Shown: positions 1 through 15,043, numbered from the stretch's first letter. The stretch is DNA of 64,000 bases from Atrichornis clamosus (GCA_013400975.1 WBMZ01000225.1:1-64000); one strand, 5' to 3'. A program made the numbers and translations. The notes: generated by a model from the sequence alone, not told the origin.

Positions 1-3000
1 CCCTGGGTGACACACTGGACACAAAACACTGTTATTCCTCCACACCAGGCTATGAGCAATGAACAAATGCCACCTGCCATCTCACTGCAGAGTATTTATT
101 AGAATTTGTATGTACATGCAGAACTAAATTGAAAAACATTATGAAGCTGTTGGACTTGCTGGGAAAACAGGAAAGCTTGAAATGCTTTGGTAACTCCCCT
201 TTTTTTGCACAATATTTGGAGACCTTGAGAAATGGGTACAATACTGTTGCCTAAAAGGATGTGGCCACATCCAGAGTTACAGAGACAGGACACTTCCTGG
301 TCTTAACATAGCAGGAAAGAGTTTCTTTCCGTAATTATCTCACAGGAGATGAGAAGGTAAGATATCCAATTATATATTAAAGTAATGATTTAATTAAAGG
401 AATTAGAGCAATAAGACATTGTTATAGGAGAGTTGGATTAACATAGTCTCTATCACAGGGTTTTAATTATCAATATAACAGATTTATACTTTACCACCTG
501 GGAGATGAAATGCAAAGATGGACAAAAATAGCTTTACAAAACCCATCCTGCGATGGGGAAGGAAATGCTTTTCAGAGAAATCACAGACTTATGTAAAATC
601 ATCTGTCCATTCTAAATGCTTAGAAATGTGCCTGCATACAGTCTAGTATCAAAATTAATAACAGTTCAAGACAATGTATTTGCATAGGTACATCATACCC
701 TTAGACCTTCTTAGTCATGAACAGACTTATTTCAAAATCAAACACAAAACAACTTTTAAAGCCTTTTTTTCATACAGAAATCAATTTAACAAAAGAGGAC
801 CCATTCATTAATGGACTTTTCCCACATCCCCAAACAAAAAGGTCCAAAACAAAGAAAAATTAGAAACCATTTAATTAGTCTGTATTTCAGATTATTTTCA
901 TATGAAAATATTAAAAGTCTTTCCAGAACATACATCTGAACACACTTCAATGCTGCTAATTGGAAGAAAATAACTTTGCAAATAATGGAGTTATATGATT
1001 TAAATAAATATAAGTAGGTAGAAGCACATATACACACACGTACAGACACATATATAAAAATACATGCACATGCAAGTATATATATACATACACATAACTT
1101 GCAATAATTAGAAAAGGGAAAACCATTTAGCTAACAAAGTTTTGTATAATTTTAATGTTGAGAAAAAGGCAGGAAGGGATTCACTGTTCTGGGATTTATG
1201 CTCCTCTCCAGTTTATGGTACACTTTCATCAGGGGCAATATCTGTATCAGACTGAGTTAAAAAACAAAACCAACCAAAGAAAAACAATTTGAAGAGATCA
1301 GGGAGAGCAAAAATTAAATCAAAAGGGATTAATGTGGAAGAAGGGGAGAAAACAGATCAAATACATAATAAGTCAAACATCACTGGCCAGGTTTAAGCCA
1401 CACTCCAAGGGGTGGATTATGTCTGCATGAATAGCAGCATTATTACATGTTTTTTTTTAATTTTAAAAGTAATCAGTATCTCCTGAGCCAGCTGAGAACA
1501 CTCTCAAATCTACAAGGAACCTTCCCATCAAATGCCTGATGATGGCCTTGTGCCCTAGGAATCACCGTCGGCATTGAAGCAGCTGGGAATAAGGCAGGAG
1601 CATAACATCATTTTCTTTATAGAAAGACATCAAATCACAACAAAGATCCAGATTTCCATGTGAATTTCCAGTCACAATATTTTATACAACGTTCTTTACA
1701 AAAAAAAAAATCCAGTTAGCTTATAAATTCACTTGATATGTAAATACTTTTTATCAGCAACATCCACACATATGTATTCAAATATAGATGTGCACTTCTA
1801 AGCATCCTTCTAATAGTTAAATCCCTAACATGTACAGAAGCTGGAAAGTTCATGAGAATATTCAGACACTGCAATTCTCATCTTTTTTTGCTTTGTAGTT
1901 TGTCAGTGCATCCACACCCATCTAACCAACAGGTTGATCTCTCTCTTAAAAAGCCCTGAAAAGTACCTCTTGTTGAGATTATATTTATTCCTTTAATTAC
2001 TCCAAAAATGCTGTTGCTCCTGTGTTATAAGATCTGTTTCAAGTTTTCCTTGTTTTCATTTCAAGTCACATTCAAATGATCTCAAAGTTACCAAGCTCCC
2101 AGTTAATTATACAACAGAGCATGGAGGACTCAGTCAGGACAGAGTCCAGCAATGAGGCACAATTAGTACAAAACAGATGTTAAAAGGAATATAATTTTTT
2201 TTAGTACAGAACCTGCTACCCTGCATTTCAGTATCACATTGGCAAAAGGACCTTGCAATCAAAAATTCCTTAGTTTTATAATAAAACTAGTTTCTATGTA
2301 TATTCCCACTGCCCTCTACTGTTCAGAGTACCCGGGATGTTTCAGGTTTCATTTTCTCCAGAGCGGCACAAAAATCTAAACATTAACTTTATTTAAGCTT
2401 TTAAGGGAGAAACAGCCCTTAAGAGAAATGACCCCACTGCACAATGTGCACCGAGCCTGGGACACAGCATGGACAGTCCAGCTTCCCACCCGGCACACCT
2501 TCACTGGCTGCAGCCCTGGACACTGGTGTTAGGAACAGAACTTGCTTGTTCCTGATGTTCCAAAGAAAACAAACAAATTAAAAAACAGGCTCTGCTCTAA
2601 GTCTGTTACAGCACTGCAAAAACTGAAAGGGAGGTGAAGTCACCTCCGCCACTTAAGACTTTGCCACTGAAACTATTTAAGCCTTTCCAAGAGTCATCAC
2701 ATCTCTGCCAGGCAAAATGGCAGCCTCTTGTTCCCTTCACCACAGTGAGCAGCTCTACTTCTGCACTGCTTGTGGTGCTGGATTTGAGATTTTCCAGTCA
2801 ATGTAATGTAAAATGAACACTGAAGTGAACAATGAAATGAAAGTTATATTCAATGTGTTTAACATTAACAACAGGAAATGGGTGTGCATGTACGGGATGC
2901 TGTAAGGACAAGGATTAGCAGAGCTTTGTTTGAGGACTGGTATTTATTCTGTCTTTATTTAACCTTCTTCCTTCCCCTTTTCGGAAGAAGTGGGAGAGAA

Positions 3001-4393
3001 CCAGTAACTGGAATCTAGAAGAGTCAAATACACTGTTTACTACAAGGCCCAAACAAAATTTAGCTAAGTTGTATTTCTTTTTCTATAGGAGCTTTTTGTT
3101 ATATGAGAATCCTTTCTCAGTCAGAAGTTGAAGACTACTACATAAATTATGCTTTTAATTAACGCAATCAATAACTAAAGATTCTAAAATCACCTAGTAT
3201 ATAAATAAAAAGTAAGACACAATTTAAAAGAGTCCATCCACTATTTAGATTCATCTTTTCTTCCCTCAAACAGTTTTCAGCTGGGATCTGTCAGATCCAG
3301 TTCTTTATGACCCCAGGTAACATAATCAGTCAGCATGCAAACAATCCCTGGATTCCTTTGCCTTTGACAAGCTGAGGTGATGAAGTTGCAGCTCCTGGCC
3401 TTGTATGTTTGTGCTGAGGGAGTTTAGCATAGATTTAGTTGTAAAAGCAAGCATAATCAAAGCTGGGGTGTTTTAATGCTCTAACTCTATCCTTACAGGT
3501 TTTGTGCACTTGCTCTGCCTGGACAGCCATGACCTGTACTGCTGCTGTTGACCATTTAATCACCACTGTAAACCACCAATTCTAGTCCCAAAACTGCTGC
3601 ACCTGTGTACACAAGACGCAAAACTTTTTTTCTTGAAAAAAAAATTCACAATGACATTTTCTCACTTGAAAAGTAGATTCATTCAAATGGCAGTATTTTT
3701 TTTTTTTCCATTATTTCTCTTTTAGGCTTGTGGGTTTTATTTTTTGTTTTTAAGAATCCAACAAAGATTCTCATCGTAAAAGAGAGCTTGGATTGCTGAT
3801 GCTGTGCACAGCACCAGAGCCACATACAGCAGAATGAAATCATTTCTATAAATTAGGTCTTCATGTGTCATTCAAATGGCTGCTGTGTGCACAACCTTCA
3901 GTCACCCCATTCTGCTCTAATACCCTACTGCTGGTCTGCTTTCCCCCAGGCTCCTGCCCTCAGCACCATCCTGCTGCTGTCCCTTGAAACTACAGACAGG
4001 TTCCTGGGTGGCTTTTGATCTAAGTGTCTCAAGAGCTGCTCTTCAGCATCACATAGAGCAGATTAAATGGCTGCACTCAAATAATAGATTTTTCTGCAGA
4101 TAAAAACAATACCACTTTTACTGAAATTACATGTTGCTACAGGTATTTTGCACAAAGCATACAGGAGACAGTTTCCACCCAAGCTGAGGGATTTCAAAGT
4201 CAGCTCAGCAATATTAGTAGATGCTGAAAAAAAAAAATCTGTGTGATTTTACCACAAACGCATCTCCCTGGTGTTCTTTCACTATTGAAAATTGTCACAC
4301 AGAACATAAAACACCCAGCAGATATATAGACATAATGCCAACTAACAATCCAGTCTTAAGTTTCAGTATACTTAAACCACATTCTCCACACAG
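1..4393. other. AT-rich non-coding DNA
   Basis: I see no exon with paired splice sites or long coding frame on either strand. It contains the simple repeat at about 1.0-1.1 kb, several poly(A)/poly(T) runs, and a lone plus-strand donor-like AAG/GTAAGATA near 350. It could be intergenic or intronic. Confidence 0.5.
1024..1097. repeat. Imperfect (CA/TA)n simple repeat
   Basis: An alternating purine-pyrimidine run of ACACAC, TATATA and TGCACATG units over about 70 bp. No gene function is implied. Confidence 0.75.
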
Positions 4394-4745
4394 AGCCACA
4401 GAGTCATTTAGGCTGGAAAAGCCCTCTATGATCATTGGGTCCAACCACTAACCCAACACTGCCAAGCCACCACTAACCCATGTCCCTCAGTGCCACAACT
4501 ACACAGCTTTTAAACACCTCCAGGGATGGTGATTCTGGGCAGCCGGTTCCCGTGCTTAACAGTGCTTTTGGCAAAGCAATTTTCCTTAATATCCAATCTA
4601 AGCCTCCCCAGGTGCAGCTTGGGGCTCTTTCCTCTTGTTCTATTGCTTGTTACTTCAGAGATGAGACCAACTCTCACCTGGCTACAACCTCCTGTCAGGC
4701 GTTATAGACCCATACGGCTTCCATGCCCCTGACTTGCCTCTCACT
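4394..4745 (-). mobile_element. CR1 LINE 3' fragment
   Basis: The plus strand carries the reverse complement of a CR1 3' end: AGAGTCATTTAGGCTGGAAA, then GATCATTGGGTCCAACC, then the conserved 3' UTR-like stretch through GATGAGACCAACTCTCACCT. The copy is diverged and 5'-truncated. Its short ORFs are meaningless. Confidence 0.85.
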
Positions 4746-7700
4746 GCAGGCCTCCACCTTTATCACATATTTCTAAGAACTTCAAAGTACAGTTTTGGTC
4801 AACATATGCATAAATATTTTGAAATAACTTTGCTTCTTAAATGAGAGGAGGCTCTCTAGTTTTCCAACAAGTGAAAGAATGCTCTAAACTGGCTCTGGAG
4901 CTGCAAAGTTTGAGACCACATCTGTTCACTGGTGTCCCTAATGTGCTACTCTTATTCACATATTAACAGCCCAAAATCAACACCCAACACAAATCATTAG
5001 AACAGCCAAGTACTAAATGCTAACCACTACAACACATAGGATAGGTTGTAAAGTTTTTACACTGCAAAGTTTGAAATGACAGATTTTAATTCTATACTTT
5101 GTTCTACTGCTTAATGAACATTACAATCAGGAAGGATTTACCCCCAAAATATTTAACCTGAATCTCCTTTGCTATGAAATAAGCCCACTTATTCCTGTGC
5201 CACCCTTGTCAAATACAGAGAACAAGTGCCCACTTTGTAATTGTTCACACACACTCAGAGACAAACATGCTCACACCTCCTATCAAGTCTTGGATTTTTA
5301 TACACAAGATTCACTAAATCCCTTGAGCTTCCTTCAAAGGTGTATTTTCCACAGTTATATCAATCTCACTACTTTTCTGTCCACATCATTCCAAAGTGCA
5401 GTGTCCATAACAGCACCCAGTTGTCCAGGTGACACCACATCCACATGCTGCAGAGCAGAATCATTCTGCACTGTCATTACACCGTAAATAGGATGTGTTA
5501 CAGCTTTCACTTTGACAATGGAGAGACGAATGCATATTGCTACAAATATTCCCCTTCAAACCCTAGCATCAGCCAAAATCCTCATTTTCATGCTAGGAGA
5601 CTGAGGCACATGTGTTTACATGGGTATGAAAAAAAGCAAAAGCAAAGACCTACACCCACCACCCTGCAGCAACAAACTACCAATACAAAGAGGAAAATAA
5701 ACCACCCTCCATCTCACTGGGAATATCAGAGTGTATTACCTTAACATTTAGCAAATTTCTTTCCTTACAGAAGGAAACATTCCTGCCAAGCAACATTTTC
5801 ATTTAATACCCAATCTTAAATCCTGGCATGCTTGGGAAGTGATATCTGTGCAATTTCAACTTACACGCAAACAATAAAAAGTTACATGATCCCAAATTCA
5901 TGCTTACCTGATGATGCACAAACAAGCAGCACCACACCATGAGTTATTTTGTATTGTACTAAGATTTTAGGATATTTCTTAATATTCAGTGTGACAGTGA
6001 AGAGTCTTTGCTACAAAGGAGTCCCTGTGTCTGTCCTTCAGTTTTCGGCAGGAACTCCTCCCCATGCAGCTACAGTTTGCTCTTGTTTCCTGTCATGCAG
6101 CAGACTACAAGTGTCAGAAGCTGAGGGATCTGTATTGTCAGGTCTATCTCTGTTGTTTTTTCTCACACACTGCTTCAAATAATATTTGAAACAGACAAAA
6201 GCATTTTACAAATAGGCAAGTGAATGGCACCAATATGGTAAAGGTACCATCAACATGTTTTTAAAATAACAGGTAGGTGTTTGGGAACTTTGAGACTCAG
6301 TAACTGAAACACAGTCCATCTCCCACCTGTGTAATTCTTAAACAGCAGCAATGGGCTTTAAACTCAAGTGCAGACAACTATCTCCAAATGTAGATGTCTC
6401 AGCAAACAAAACAGCTGGTAGATACTGGGCAGAACATTTAAATATTTATTTTACAGAATTTTTTTAGTATTTGAAAATTTAGGGGATCTGCTAAGCAGGA
6501 GTTCTTAAATTAGCGGAGGCATAATTGCAATAATTCAGTACAGAGTGTTTTAGAATCAGCCCAGAATAAAGCAACAAAGGTGAGCTTGGCAGAGCATCCT
6601 AATTTTGCATGTAAGGACAAGTGCAGACTCTGATTTTATCCCTAGTAGTTCAATGTAATTGAAGAAAGAATTACACCTCGCTCATGGTCTGCCCCTATCC
6701 TGCTTAAACTTTTGTGACTTGCTCACATCTACAAATACAGAGCTGTTTTTGCCAGCTTCAGAATTCTGCTTACTTCCAGTGGGCAAGAATGTCAAGATAA
6801 ATTTAAATTTGGGTAGCAAGATAACAGCAATTCAAACTTAATCTTTAAAGAAAGTAAGTCCTTAGCTGAGCTGGTGCAATCTTTCTTCAGAATAAAAAGT
6901 TTCTGCTGAGCTTGGAGGAAGAAGATAAAAGGTGAAACTGATACCAGTGAGCAACGAATTCGTCTGAGAAGAGGAGGCACGACATCTCTGCAGACAGAAA
7001 ATACAAACTGAAAGATCCTTCAGAAAGCAGACATTTCAGGCCAAGACTTAAAAAAATTACTCAAGTACATCCCTTTTGGGGAATGCTGTTGGCCTGTCTT
7101 CCCTGCCCAAAGATGAACTAAAACCCAATCTAGCTACCTTCTTTTCAGACCCTTCCAGCAGAACATTGCTTATTTTTCAAAAGAAATACAAATAGATTCT
7201 ATATATAAGCCTACAATTTTTAGGATTCTTTACTTTCTCATTATTACCTTGTCATTAGATCTAAATTATTTCTTAAACAATCTTTTACCCTATACAGGTA
7301 ACCCTAATCCTCTGCTATCAGAAATTGGTAATACCTCACCCAGGATCAAATATAGGAGTGCAGTTTTTTCAACTGTTAGGATGTTTTTAGGTCTTTAATG
7401 GCACCAAAGATGAAGTTAGGTAGGCAGGCATTTTTCAATCAGATTTCCTGGTAACATTTGGATTTCCATATTTCATTTCCTGGAGACCACAACACGCAAA
7501 GACTTTAACTTGCCATGCTTCTTTGCATTTGCACTGGTACTACTTCTTGGGCCATCTATAACCATCTGCCTCAGCAGTTATCAGAACTTAAGAAGCCTAA
7601 AGGCAAATACCACAGATTTCATCTTCATGTCAGGCTTTCTCTCATCGATCTAATAAACAACATTAAAACAGTCTGCCCCCCTACCTGTATCAATCAGCAC

Positions 7701-10700
7701 AAATTAATGGGATGGTAAAACCTGCTTTCTAAGCTCTGAGGAAAGAAAACATTCTATTTGTGTTTTTTCCCTGCAGCTGCACATGAGTCACCTCCAAGGT
7801 ACTCTGCACTTTGTTGACAGCAACATCAAGGGCATCCACCTGAAAGAAAGTGCAGCTTGAACTTTCTTATATTGTAAACACCCACACAAGTACCAAGGAA
7901 GGAAATCTAAGATATCCATCTAGATTCCAGGCAGCAACTTCCTCAAAAGAACAAGGTCCAGAAATCAAATTTGACAAACTCAAAATAAGTAAATATATGA
8001 AAGCTGCCCTTCGGTCCCTGGGCAGTTACAGCAGTGCTGTCCAGTCCAACAAAATGTGAAATAAAACAAGACAGCACTGGGAACACAGGGTCAAATAAAT
8101 AGCCAGAAACATCCACAAAGCTCTGGGGTAAAGGGAATTAAACAGAGAGATGCTCAATGGTAGCAAATTTCCTGCAAGACATCCAGATTTGCCCCTCCCA
8201 TCTCCCATAGTACAAACTATTGAGTTTGTAGTTTCTCACACATTCGCACAGAGATAAGGGTCTGGAGAACTCTAAGATAATGCTTCCCAGAATGTGAAAA
8301 AGATTTTCATGATTTGCTGCAGATATTTAGAAGAGAGTTATTTTTATTTTTGCTTCTAGGACTGTAGTAGTCCAGAAGCAAGTGCCACACCAAACTGCAC
8401 CAGCCAGTGCCCAGCTGAGGACCCTCAGGGAGTGTTGCAGTTCTCTCCCATCTCCTCCCAGTACCCTTGCAGTCAGGACATGCAATCTAACCTTCTTAGG
8501 ATTGATGTAACTGCCCTCATTTCATGACCTTTTCACAAGACTATGGGTCTGCTTTGGACTGGAAGTGTCTGACAGGACACAGGGATTGTTGAAACTTAAG
8601 GCTGCTACTTCTGAGGATATTTAAGGTTGTAAACAACTGAAAACAGTGCTTGAAAAACAAGTAAGTTTTCCAAATTCAGTGGGGAGCCTGGTGGTTCATA
8701 GACAGATTGAAACTGTTTTCTCATTGTGCATTATGAGTGTTTTAAGAATGCTAAATTTAACTCTGTCTGAAGAGCTTTACAATTAACCACAGTCTAGAAA
8801 GAGAGAGCACCAGTGTACAATTTTTGCATCAAAAACAATGTAATAAATATTTGTAAGTGTCCAATTTACATATATTTAGAACATTACCTCAGATCATGTT
8901 AGGATCATATTGTATGCGATGCTTCATACATCTTCCATTAGAATGGGATATCCCATTTCAAAACATGTAGCAGAACCCAGGAATTACAGAGATCAGTCAT
9001 TATGTATTAAATTTAAGAGCTTCAACAGATCTGAATTTACTTTAAAAAATTTAGTCTTATTTAAGCAATGCTACAGTATGCTCTTACATATGCTTAGATT
9101 GTAAATTCTTTAGAAAAAGAATAGTTTATTACTATGTTTACTGATCTCTAGCGAAATGGAGACCTTGTTTTCTGGTTGCTACTGTAATAACAAAATTTGT
9201 TTCCAGGCTGCAACAAATGGAAGGATATTGCTCTTATTATGCATTTGTGTCAGATTTTAAAAGATGGCCATAATTTTTAACTGCTGTGTACATTCTAACC
9301 ACAGAATTAGCTTTCAAGAAGAATCTTGCTCTTCTGTTTAGAAATAATTAGGATTCATTCTGTGACTGAGATGTTTGAGTGAATTTGGCTGTGAAAGCAC
9401 CTCTGTGTTTGGGATAAACAGGAATCCTACTGGAGAAACCAACAAACCCACTCAAAATGCTTCTTTCAATTGAAAACTTCAGCAGGAACTCAAATTTCCT
9501 TTCCTTTTCCCATCAGCTGTAGGACTGCTTGTAAGCTGTTTCAGAAGTCCAGAATTTTCAGAAGGTTTTCCTTCTCTCCTGGTCCTTAAAAGGACTGTTT
9601 AGCTTTCTGTCAAAAGTACGACTTGACAAACTAAATTAGAACCTGTGGGACTGCAGAGGGACTGGAAAAGGAGAGGGAGATGTTTGAATGAAACCTCCCA
9701 TACAGTATGGAGGATTTCCCAACTGCCTCTAGAAGTTACACTTTTGCAACTTTTTCCAAATATGTAGTCCATTTATTCACTTTTTATTTAAAATTTAATC
9801 CACAGTTTTAAGTAATACTACCTAAGCACTGCCAAACTGAAAACTTTTACCATCAACTTAGAATGATCAGTGACTTCTTACAGTATAAGCACTAGGACAT
9901 TAGACCATCACAACGATTTGGTAAAACATGTTAATGATATATAACAGGTTGTGATAATACCAAGTTCTACTGCAAGCCTCACAACTAGTAAACCCAAACA
10001 AAACAGCAACTCAAGTCCATGTGTGCAGCCATTCATGTTCACTAGACATTTGAAAATAAAATTGCAAATATGAAACAGTGTAGCATCAATAAAACACCAA
10101 TGTACTGTTCAAAATTGCTTCTAAAATGTTGGTTTCTCAGACTGAGTGGATCAAAGTCAGCTGGACAACAGCGTCACCCTGTTAACCATGGCAAGTTTCT
10201 GAAACAAAGTCATAGGAAATAGTAATTTCACATCACATGTTCTCAGAGTGCAGCCACTGGTAGAGTAGGGGGAAACAAATACAAAGAAATGAGCAGAGTT
10301 TGGTTTGAGTTAAATTGAACAGGGGTCAAGTTCATCTGCTGCTGAACAAAGAAAAGAACAGTAAATGACAGCAGGAGCACAAGGTAACACCCAGTCTATG
10401 ATTAAAGACAGGAAATCTGCTCTATAACAGAACATCCAACTTAGCCTAAGAGAATGACAATTGGACCTAACTGCTGCATCACATGCTGCTTCTAGCTCAG
10501 TATTGTTTGTATGTGCAAAAGAGCTGGCATGAAGGTTTATAGCATATACAGAATATTTCTACTATAAATAACAAACCACACCCGGAACAAAAATAAACTT
10601 GTTACAAAGCACTTTACAAAGGTCCATGAAATAAAACTCTACATTAGCAGAATGACCATATGAAGTACTTTTCAAAAAAATATCCTTTCTGTGAAGAGAT

Positions 10701-13266
10701 GAAATTATACAAAATCCTTCCAAATGGGAGATACCACACTATTTTCATTATCAGAAAAATTCAAAATATTAATTGAATAACAGAGCTTTAATAAGCAAAA
10801 TACCTACCCTTTACAACAAAAGCCAAGATGGAAAAGTCTTGCAGATCTAAAAGTCTATGAAGGTCTCTTCAAGAATGCCTCAGCCAAGTGTTCTATAAGG
10901 CTCTACGAGGGCCTCAACATTCTTGCCCCAAGAAACACAGAATCTAAAGTGTCATTTCTATAACTACCTTGTAATTAACTCGAAAGCACCTCTGTAAATT
11001 AGGTGGACAGGTTTAATGGTTATGCACTTAACTCATAGATTACTTTAGATGTAAAAGGTGTGAAAGTTTAATAAAACAGCTACTAAATTGAGTTAATGAA
11101 GTCAGAGCAAACTCCCAAGTATTACAGCACTCTCTAGATAGCACGAGCAATAATAGCTCACAAAACATGCACAGGTTTGTCTACCTGAGTCCCAAACTGC
11201 TGTAATCCTGTTGAAGTATAAAGGCCAGCCAGCATCATTCTCCTTTGTAACTAATTTATAGACTCACTCTGCCTCTCCAGCACATGCTCATGCTTTTTGC
11301 CACACTACAGTATGCGAGGGACAGTGTAGTTTACACTACCCATTGATGCTGCAAAGAGACATGGCCATTTATCAGAGACTTAAGAACCAACATATCAACA
11401 AACCATGTTTTGCTGGAATTTCCAATAAAACATTCTGGCATGACATGACTACCATAACATCACACATTGCGGACAGACGTTATGGTAATTAAACCATGCT
11501 GACTCAGCACAGGAGTTTGGAATAATACATTTTGTAACTCTTCAAAATGGTCTAACAGGGCACCCTGAGTTGGTTTTTGAATTCAGCATATACATTAAGA
11601 ATACAACAGTTCTAATGTGTTTTGGAACTGCAGATGGAATTGACTGCTATCCAGCTACGCAAATGCCACACAATGAATTTCTGATAGCATCTCTGTTTGT
11701 TTGCCAACATAAACCTTGCTCTTCCAAGAGAAATTAGTCTTGTGACTAATCAACAGTTCCAATGGTTTGTTCAAAAACAAAACCAATAACAAGTTAAACC
11801 ATTTAAAACTTTGCCCATAGATTAAGCAGGGAGACATCAAACCAAACTCTTTTACAAACAAAAATCAGTGTCCAGGGTACCTATTTGCTACCATTTACAA
11901 GCTCAAGTCTTCTGAACTAAAAATTGTGTCTCATGAAAGGATATTTGTAATGCTCCTGTTGCCCCCTATTGCTGCTATCAATGGTCTGAATTAAAGTTTC
12001 CTGCTCCTGCAGTGCTCCCAAGAGAGAACTGCAAGGACAGACGTACAGAATTGCCTCTTACTATTCCTAGTAACAGGTATTGGGGATATTCTGGCCCCAG
12101 AAAGGTCAATGCTGGACAGCAGCACAACAGCATCTCCACAGAGGTCGACTAAAAGCAAGTCTGAGCAGAGATAGGCAGTAAAAGAGAAGGGCTGAGACAA
12201 AGTCTGAAACAGAGGAGCTGAGAGAAGACAGAGGAAGAGATCTAAAAGCAGTGAGTGGCACACAGGAATACATCACCTGTTGGAAAGTAGAAAAGGAATA
12301 GGGAATTCTTCTGTTCAGAAAGAAAGGGGGATGAGACAGGTCAGGGATCAAGGAGGTTAGAAGGATCAGGAGGACTCTAGAGAGATAAAGGGAGGAGCAG
12401 CAGCACCAGAGCAGCCATGGGGAGCAGGGGTCCCAGCTGGACTCCCCTGCTCAGAGTCTGTCTGTGGCAGGGGAAGGAACTCCTGACTGCTAAGTCACAT
12501 CAGGTATAATTATTCCACTCCCAGCTGTGACTACACAAAGTACTTGCATATAAAAACATTCTGTCAATGACACAAAGTAACCATCCTCCTCCAAGAAAGC
12601 TACTTAAACTGTGCCTACAAATATACTGAAATAACAGAAAACGACGTGTGCTTTTTAATGTATATGATAATTTGTGTTTTAAAATCACATTGGACGTACT
12701 AAGAGATAATGGTATTTAAGCACATTTGATCTAGAGACAGTAGTGCATAACTTTGTTTCAACAAGTATGAATAAAGGCCTATGTGATACCACTTCCAGTA
12801 AGTTTGTTACAGGTAACATCATTGCTTAAGCAAACAAGTATCAGTGGATACAGAAGTTAAGAAAACCCAGTCCGAACCCAGAAGAGGTAGAGTGCTTTCT
12901 ATGGTAGCACATAATTAAGTAATTTATGCCATTAATCAAGTTAAAGCCAGGAAAGGACTTCTTTTGTCTCTTAGCAATTTTTATCTTGTTGAGATTCATG
13001 TACCATGAAAGGAATAACCGAAGTCTGCCAGTCTGCACAAAAAAATATACATATATATATTTATATACAAATATACATATATATATTTTTATACAAACTG
13101 TTTTCCAAGTACTGTCTGAAAAGTGTACAATTCTTCCTATTTGTCATGAAAGATACGTTTTTCCCCACAAACACACAGTAATACTAGCAAAGAAACCACT
13201 TACACATCTAAAATTGACCTGCAGCAAGCTTATCACTTTTGTATGTCGTGTTTCTCATAAATTAGG
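4746..13266. other. AT-rich non-coding DNA, no supported gene
   Basis: ORFs are short and without splice partners. One strong minus-strand donor (CATCATCAG then GTAAGCATG, about 5888) lacks a convincing acceptor. Two minus-strand AATAAA signals occur at about 9773-9788. A perfect 9-bp inverted repeat lies at 11450-11458/11479-11487. Confidence 0.45.
13040..13098. repeat. Tandemly duplicated (TA)-rich unit
   Basis: Two imperfect copies of a roughly 28-bp unit (AATATACATATATATATTT then TATACAAA) lie side by side. They explain the tyrosine/isoleucine run in an otherwise meaningless plus-strand ORF. Confidence 0.75.
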
Positions 13267-13317
13267 TCAGCTTTCCTCAGAGGTGACCACATCTGCAGCT
13301 TGGTTAGTTAAATGCTT
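13267..13317 (-). CDS. Alternative terminal coding segment of the minus-strand gene
   Basis: Tandem acceptors TTTTCAG and TTTTGCAG (ending at 13326 and 13318) follow a long pyrimidine tract. From the second one, phase 0 reads KHLTNQAADVVTSEES then TGA at 13267. The first acceptor would give only five residues. No AATAAA is close downstream; the nearest pair I saw on this strand is near 9.77-9.79 kb. The exon is less likely than the one at 15.2 kb, or is alternatively used. Confidence 0.3.
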   Translation of the reverse strand, partial: KHLTNQAADVVTSEES

Positions 13318-15043
13318 CTGCAAAACTGAAAAGGAAGCAAAACAGGAGGAAATAGGAAGAAGCCTAGTTGCAACAAATTATCTCCAATCTTCAGGCAACT
13401 GCACGCTAAACACATGCCTCAAACTATATCAAGTACAAAACGTTGGTTTAGATTTCACTATTTATTTTTAGCACTGAGGTTCTTCAGCCAAATTTGTTGG
13501 GAGAGGGGGAATAGAGAAACCGTCATAATAGTTCAGATGTTTGCTTAAAGCATGCAGGAAATGATGCTCTCTTGGCGGAACAGTGGAGAGAAATATCAGA
13601 GATCAGTGTAGATAAAACCAGTATCCTCTTCAGTTCTGCCTAGAGCCCCATATTCTTCGCTAATCAGGTAACTGCTTTTCTTTTGATCATCTGGCAGTTT
13701 CTTCATAGTCACCTGAAGCGTCATCATAGCAACACTGGGACCACTATGTACCACTACTTCTGCAAATGTACCAGAATTTTTTTTTTTTTTTTAGAAAAAC
13801 AATCATTTAAAGACTTCCATTCACATATCTAAGTCTAGAAGTTTAACCTGCTGGCAAAAACAGAGTGGGTGATTTTAAGGGAGCAGGAAGGGAGACAGAT
13901 AAGCTGAAATCTCAAACTCTCAAAAGAGATTTTTAGTCTTCTTGAATTTAGAACTTCTTTATTTATAAGACTGGCTACTCTTAGTATGGAAAAAAACAAC
14001 ACACAAGCATATAACTCAAGACTGTATCATAACTAGTAAAAAACCACAGAAGCTTTAATCCTGACATCTTCTAATTGGGTGTGCATGACTGTACAAATGT
14101 AATCCTCATTTCATGGAATGCTTTTATGAAATAAAACTGTTTCCATCCTACACAGGAACATAACACATTATTTCCACAGCCACCAAGAGCAGCACATCGA
14201 CCTGTTCTCTCTTACTTATAAGCACCAAAGAGTGCTGCTGAAGAAATGCTGCTTCTCTGCACGAAGGTTTTAAGGGAAGGATGGCATGGAGATGAGAACA
14301 AGAGTGAGAGTTAATGGCAATCAGAAGATAAAGGAAAAATAGGATTGATACTAATCTCTGTGCCAGAATCTGTGCTGGTGTTTTCTTTACAATCATTATT
14401 GGCCTGGCTCTGAACAGCCCCATCCCACCAGATATTTGTGTTTCTTCTCCTTACCAAGTCCCAGCCACAAATGGCTCTCCACCCACATCATCTTATCAAC
14501 CCAGGGTCAGCATTTGCCAAGGCTGAACTGATAAACCTGCAGTGTTCTATAGATTTCTGCCTCCACTTTGTGCTTCCATACTCACTGGCTTTCCCCCATT
14601 TCTACACTTTATCCATTTCCACTCTCTTTCTCTCAGAATTCTTTCATGGCTCTTTGCTTTCCCCATCCTGACTATCCCTCTTTCCAAGTTGCAGCTTCCT
14701 CCTCTTTCCTTCTCCAGTCCTATACCCAGTACCTTCCTCTGCTTTATTCCTTTTCTATTTTAAGTACCACATCTAACAACTGATCTCCTATATTCTGGTA
14801 TTTCCATCGCACTGTCCCTCCAGTGAGGGATATTCTTATCTCCACAGGGTCTGTGTTTCTTCCTCTGAAATGACAGTTCTCACTATAAATACTTTCCCTC
14901 TATAATAATCTATTTGCTGGGCACCTGACTACAAAAATCTCTTTAAACCCCAAATTAACCTGATGCCTCATTTTGGAGCTTATAGCTGAAAGATGGCACT
15001 GCTCAGTAACTATAAGTCTAAATTTAATCTTAACCAGGTTCAA
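13318..15043. other. Non-coding stretch between the two possible terminal exons
   Basis: It holds a T-rich run near 13780 and a pyrimidine-rich plus-strand stretch at 14560-14780 that produces overlapping Phe/Leu/Ser ORFs without coding character. Confidence 0.5.

Noticed and set aside
4221..4732. Three overlapping plus-strand ORFs
   Set aside because: They mostly cover the antisense of a CR1 3' end.
12926..13471. 181-codon plus-strand ORF
   Set aside because: It runs through a tandem TA-rich repeat that supplies the Tyr/Ile run, has no homology I can see, and is antisense to a candidate exon. Length is explained by low complexity.
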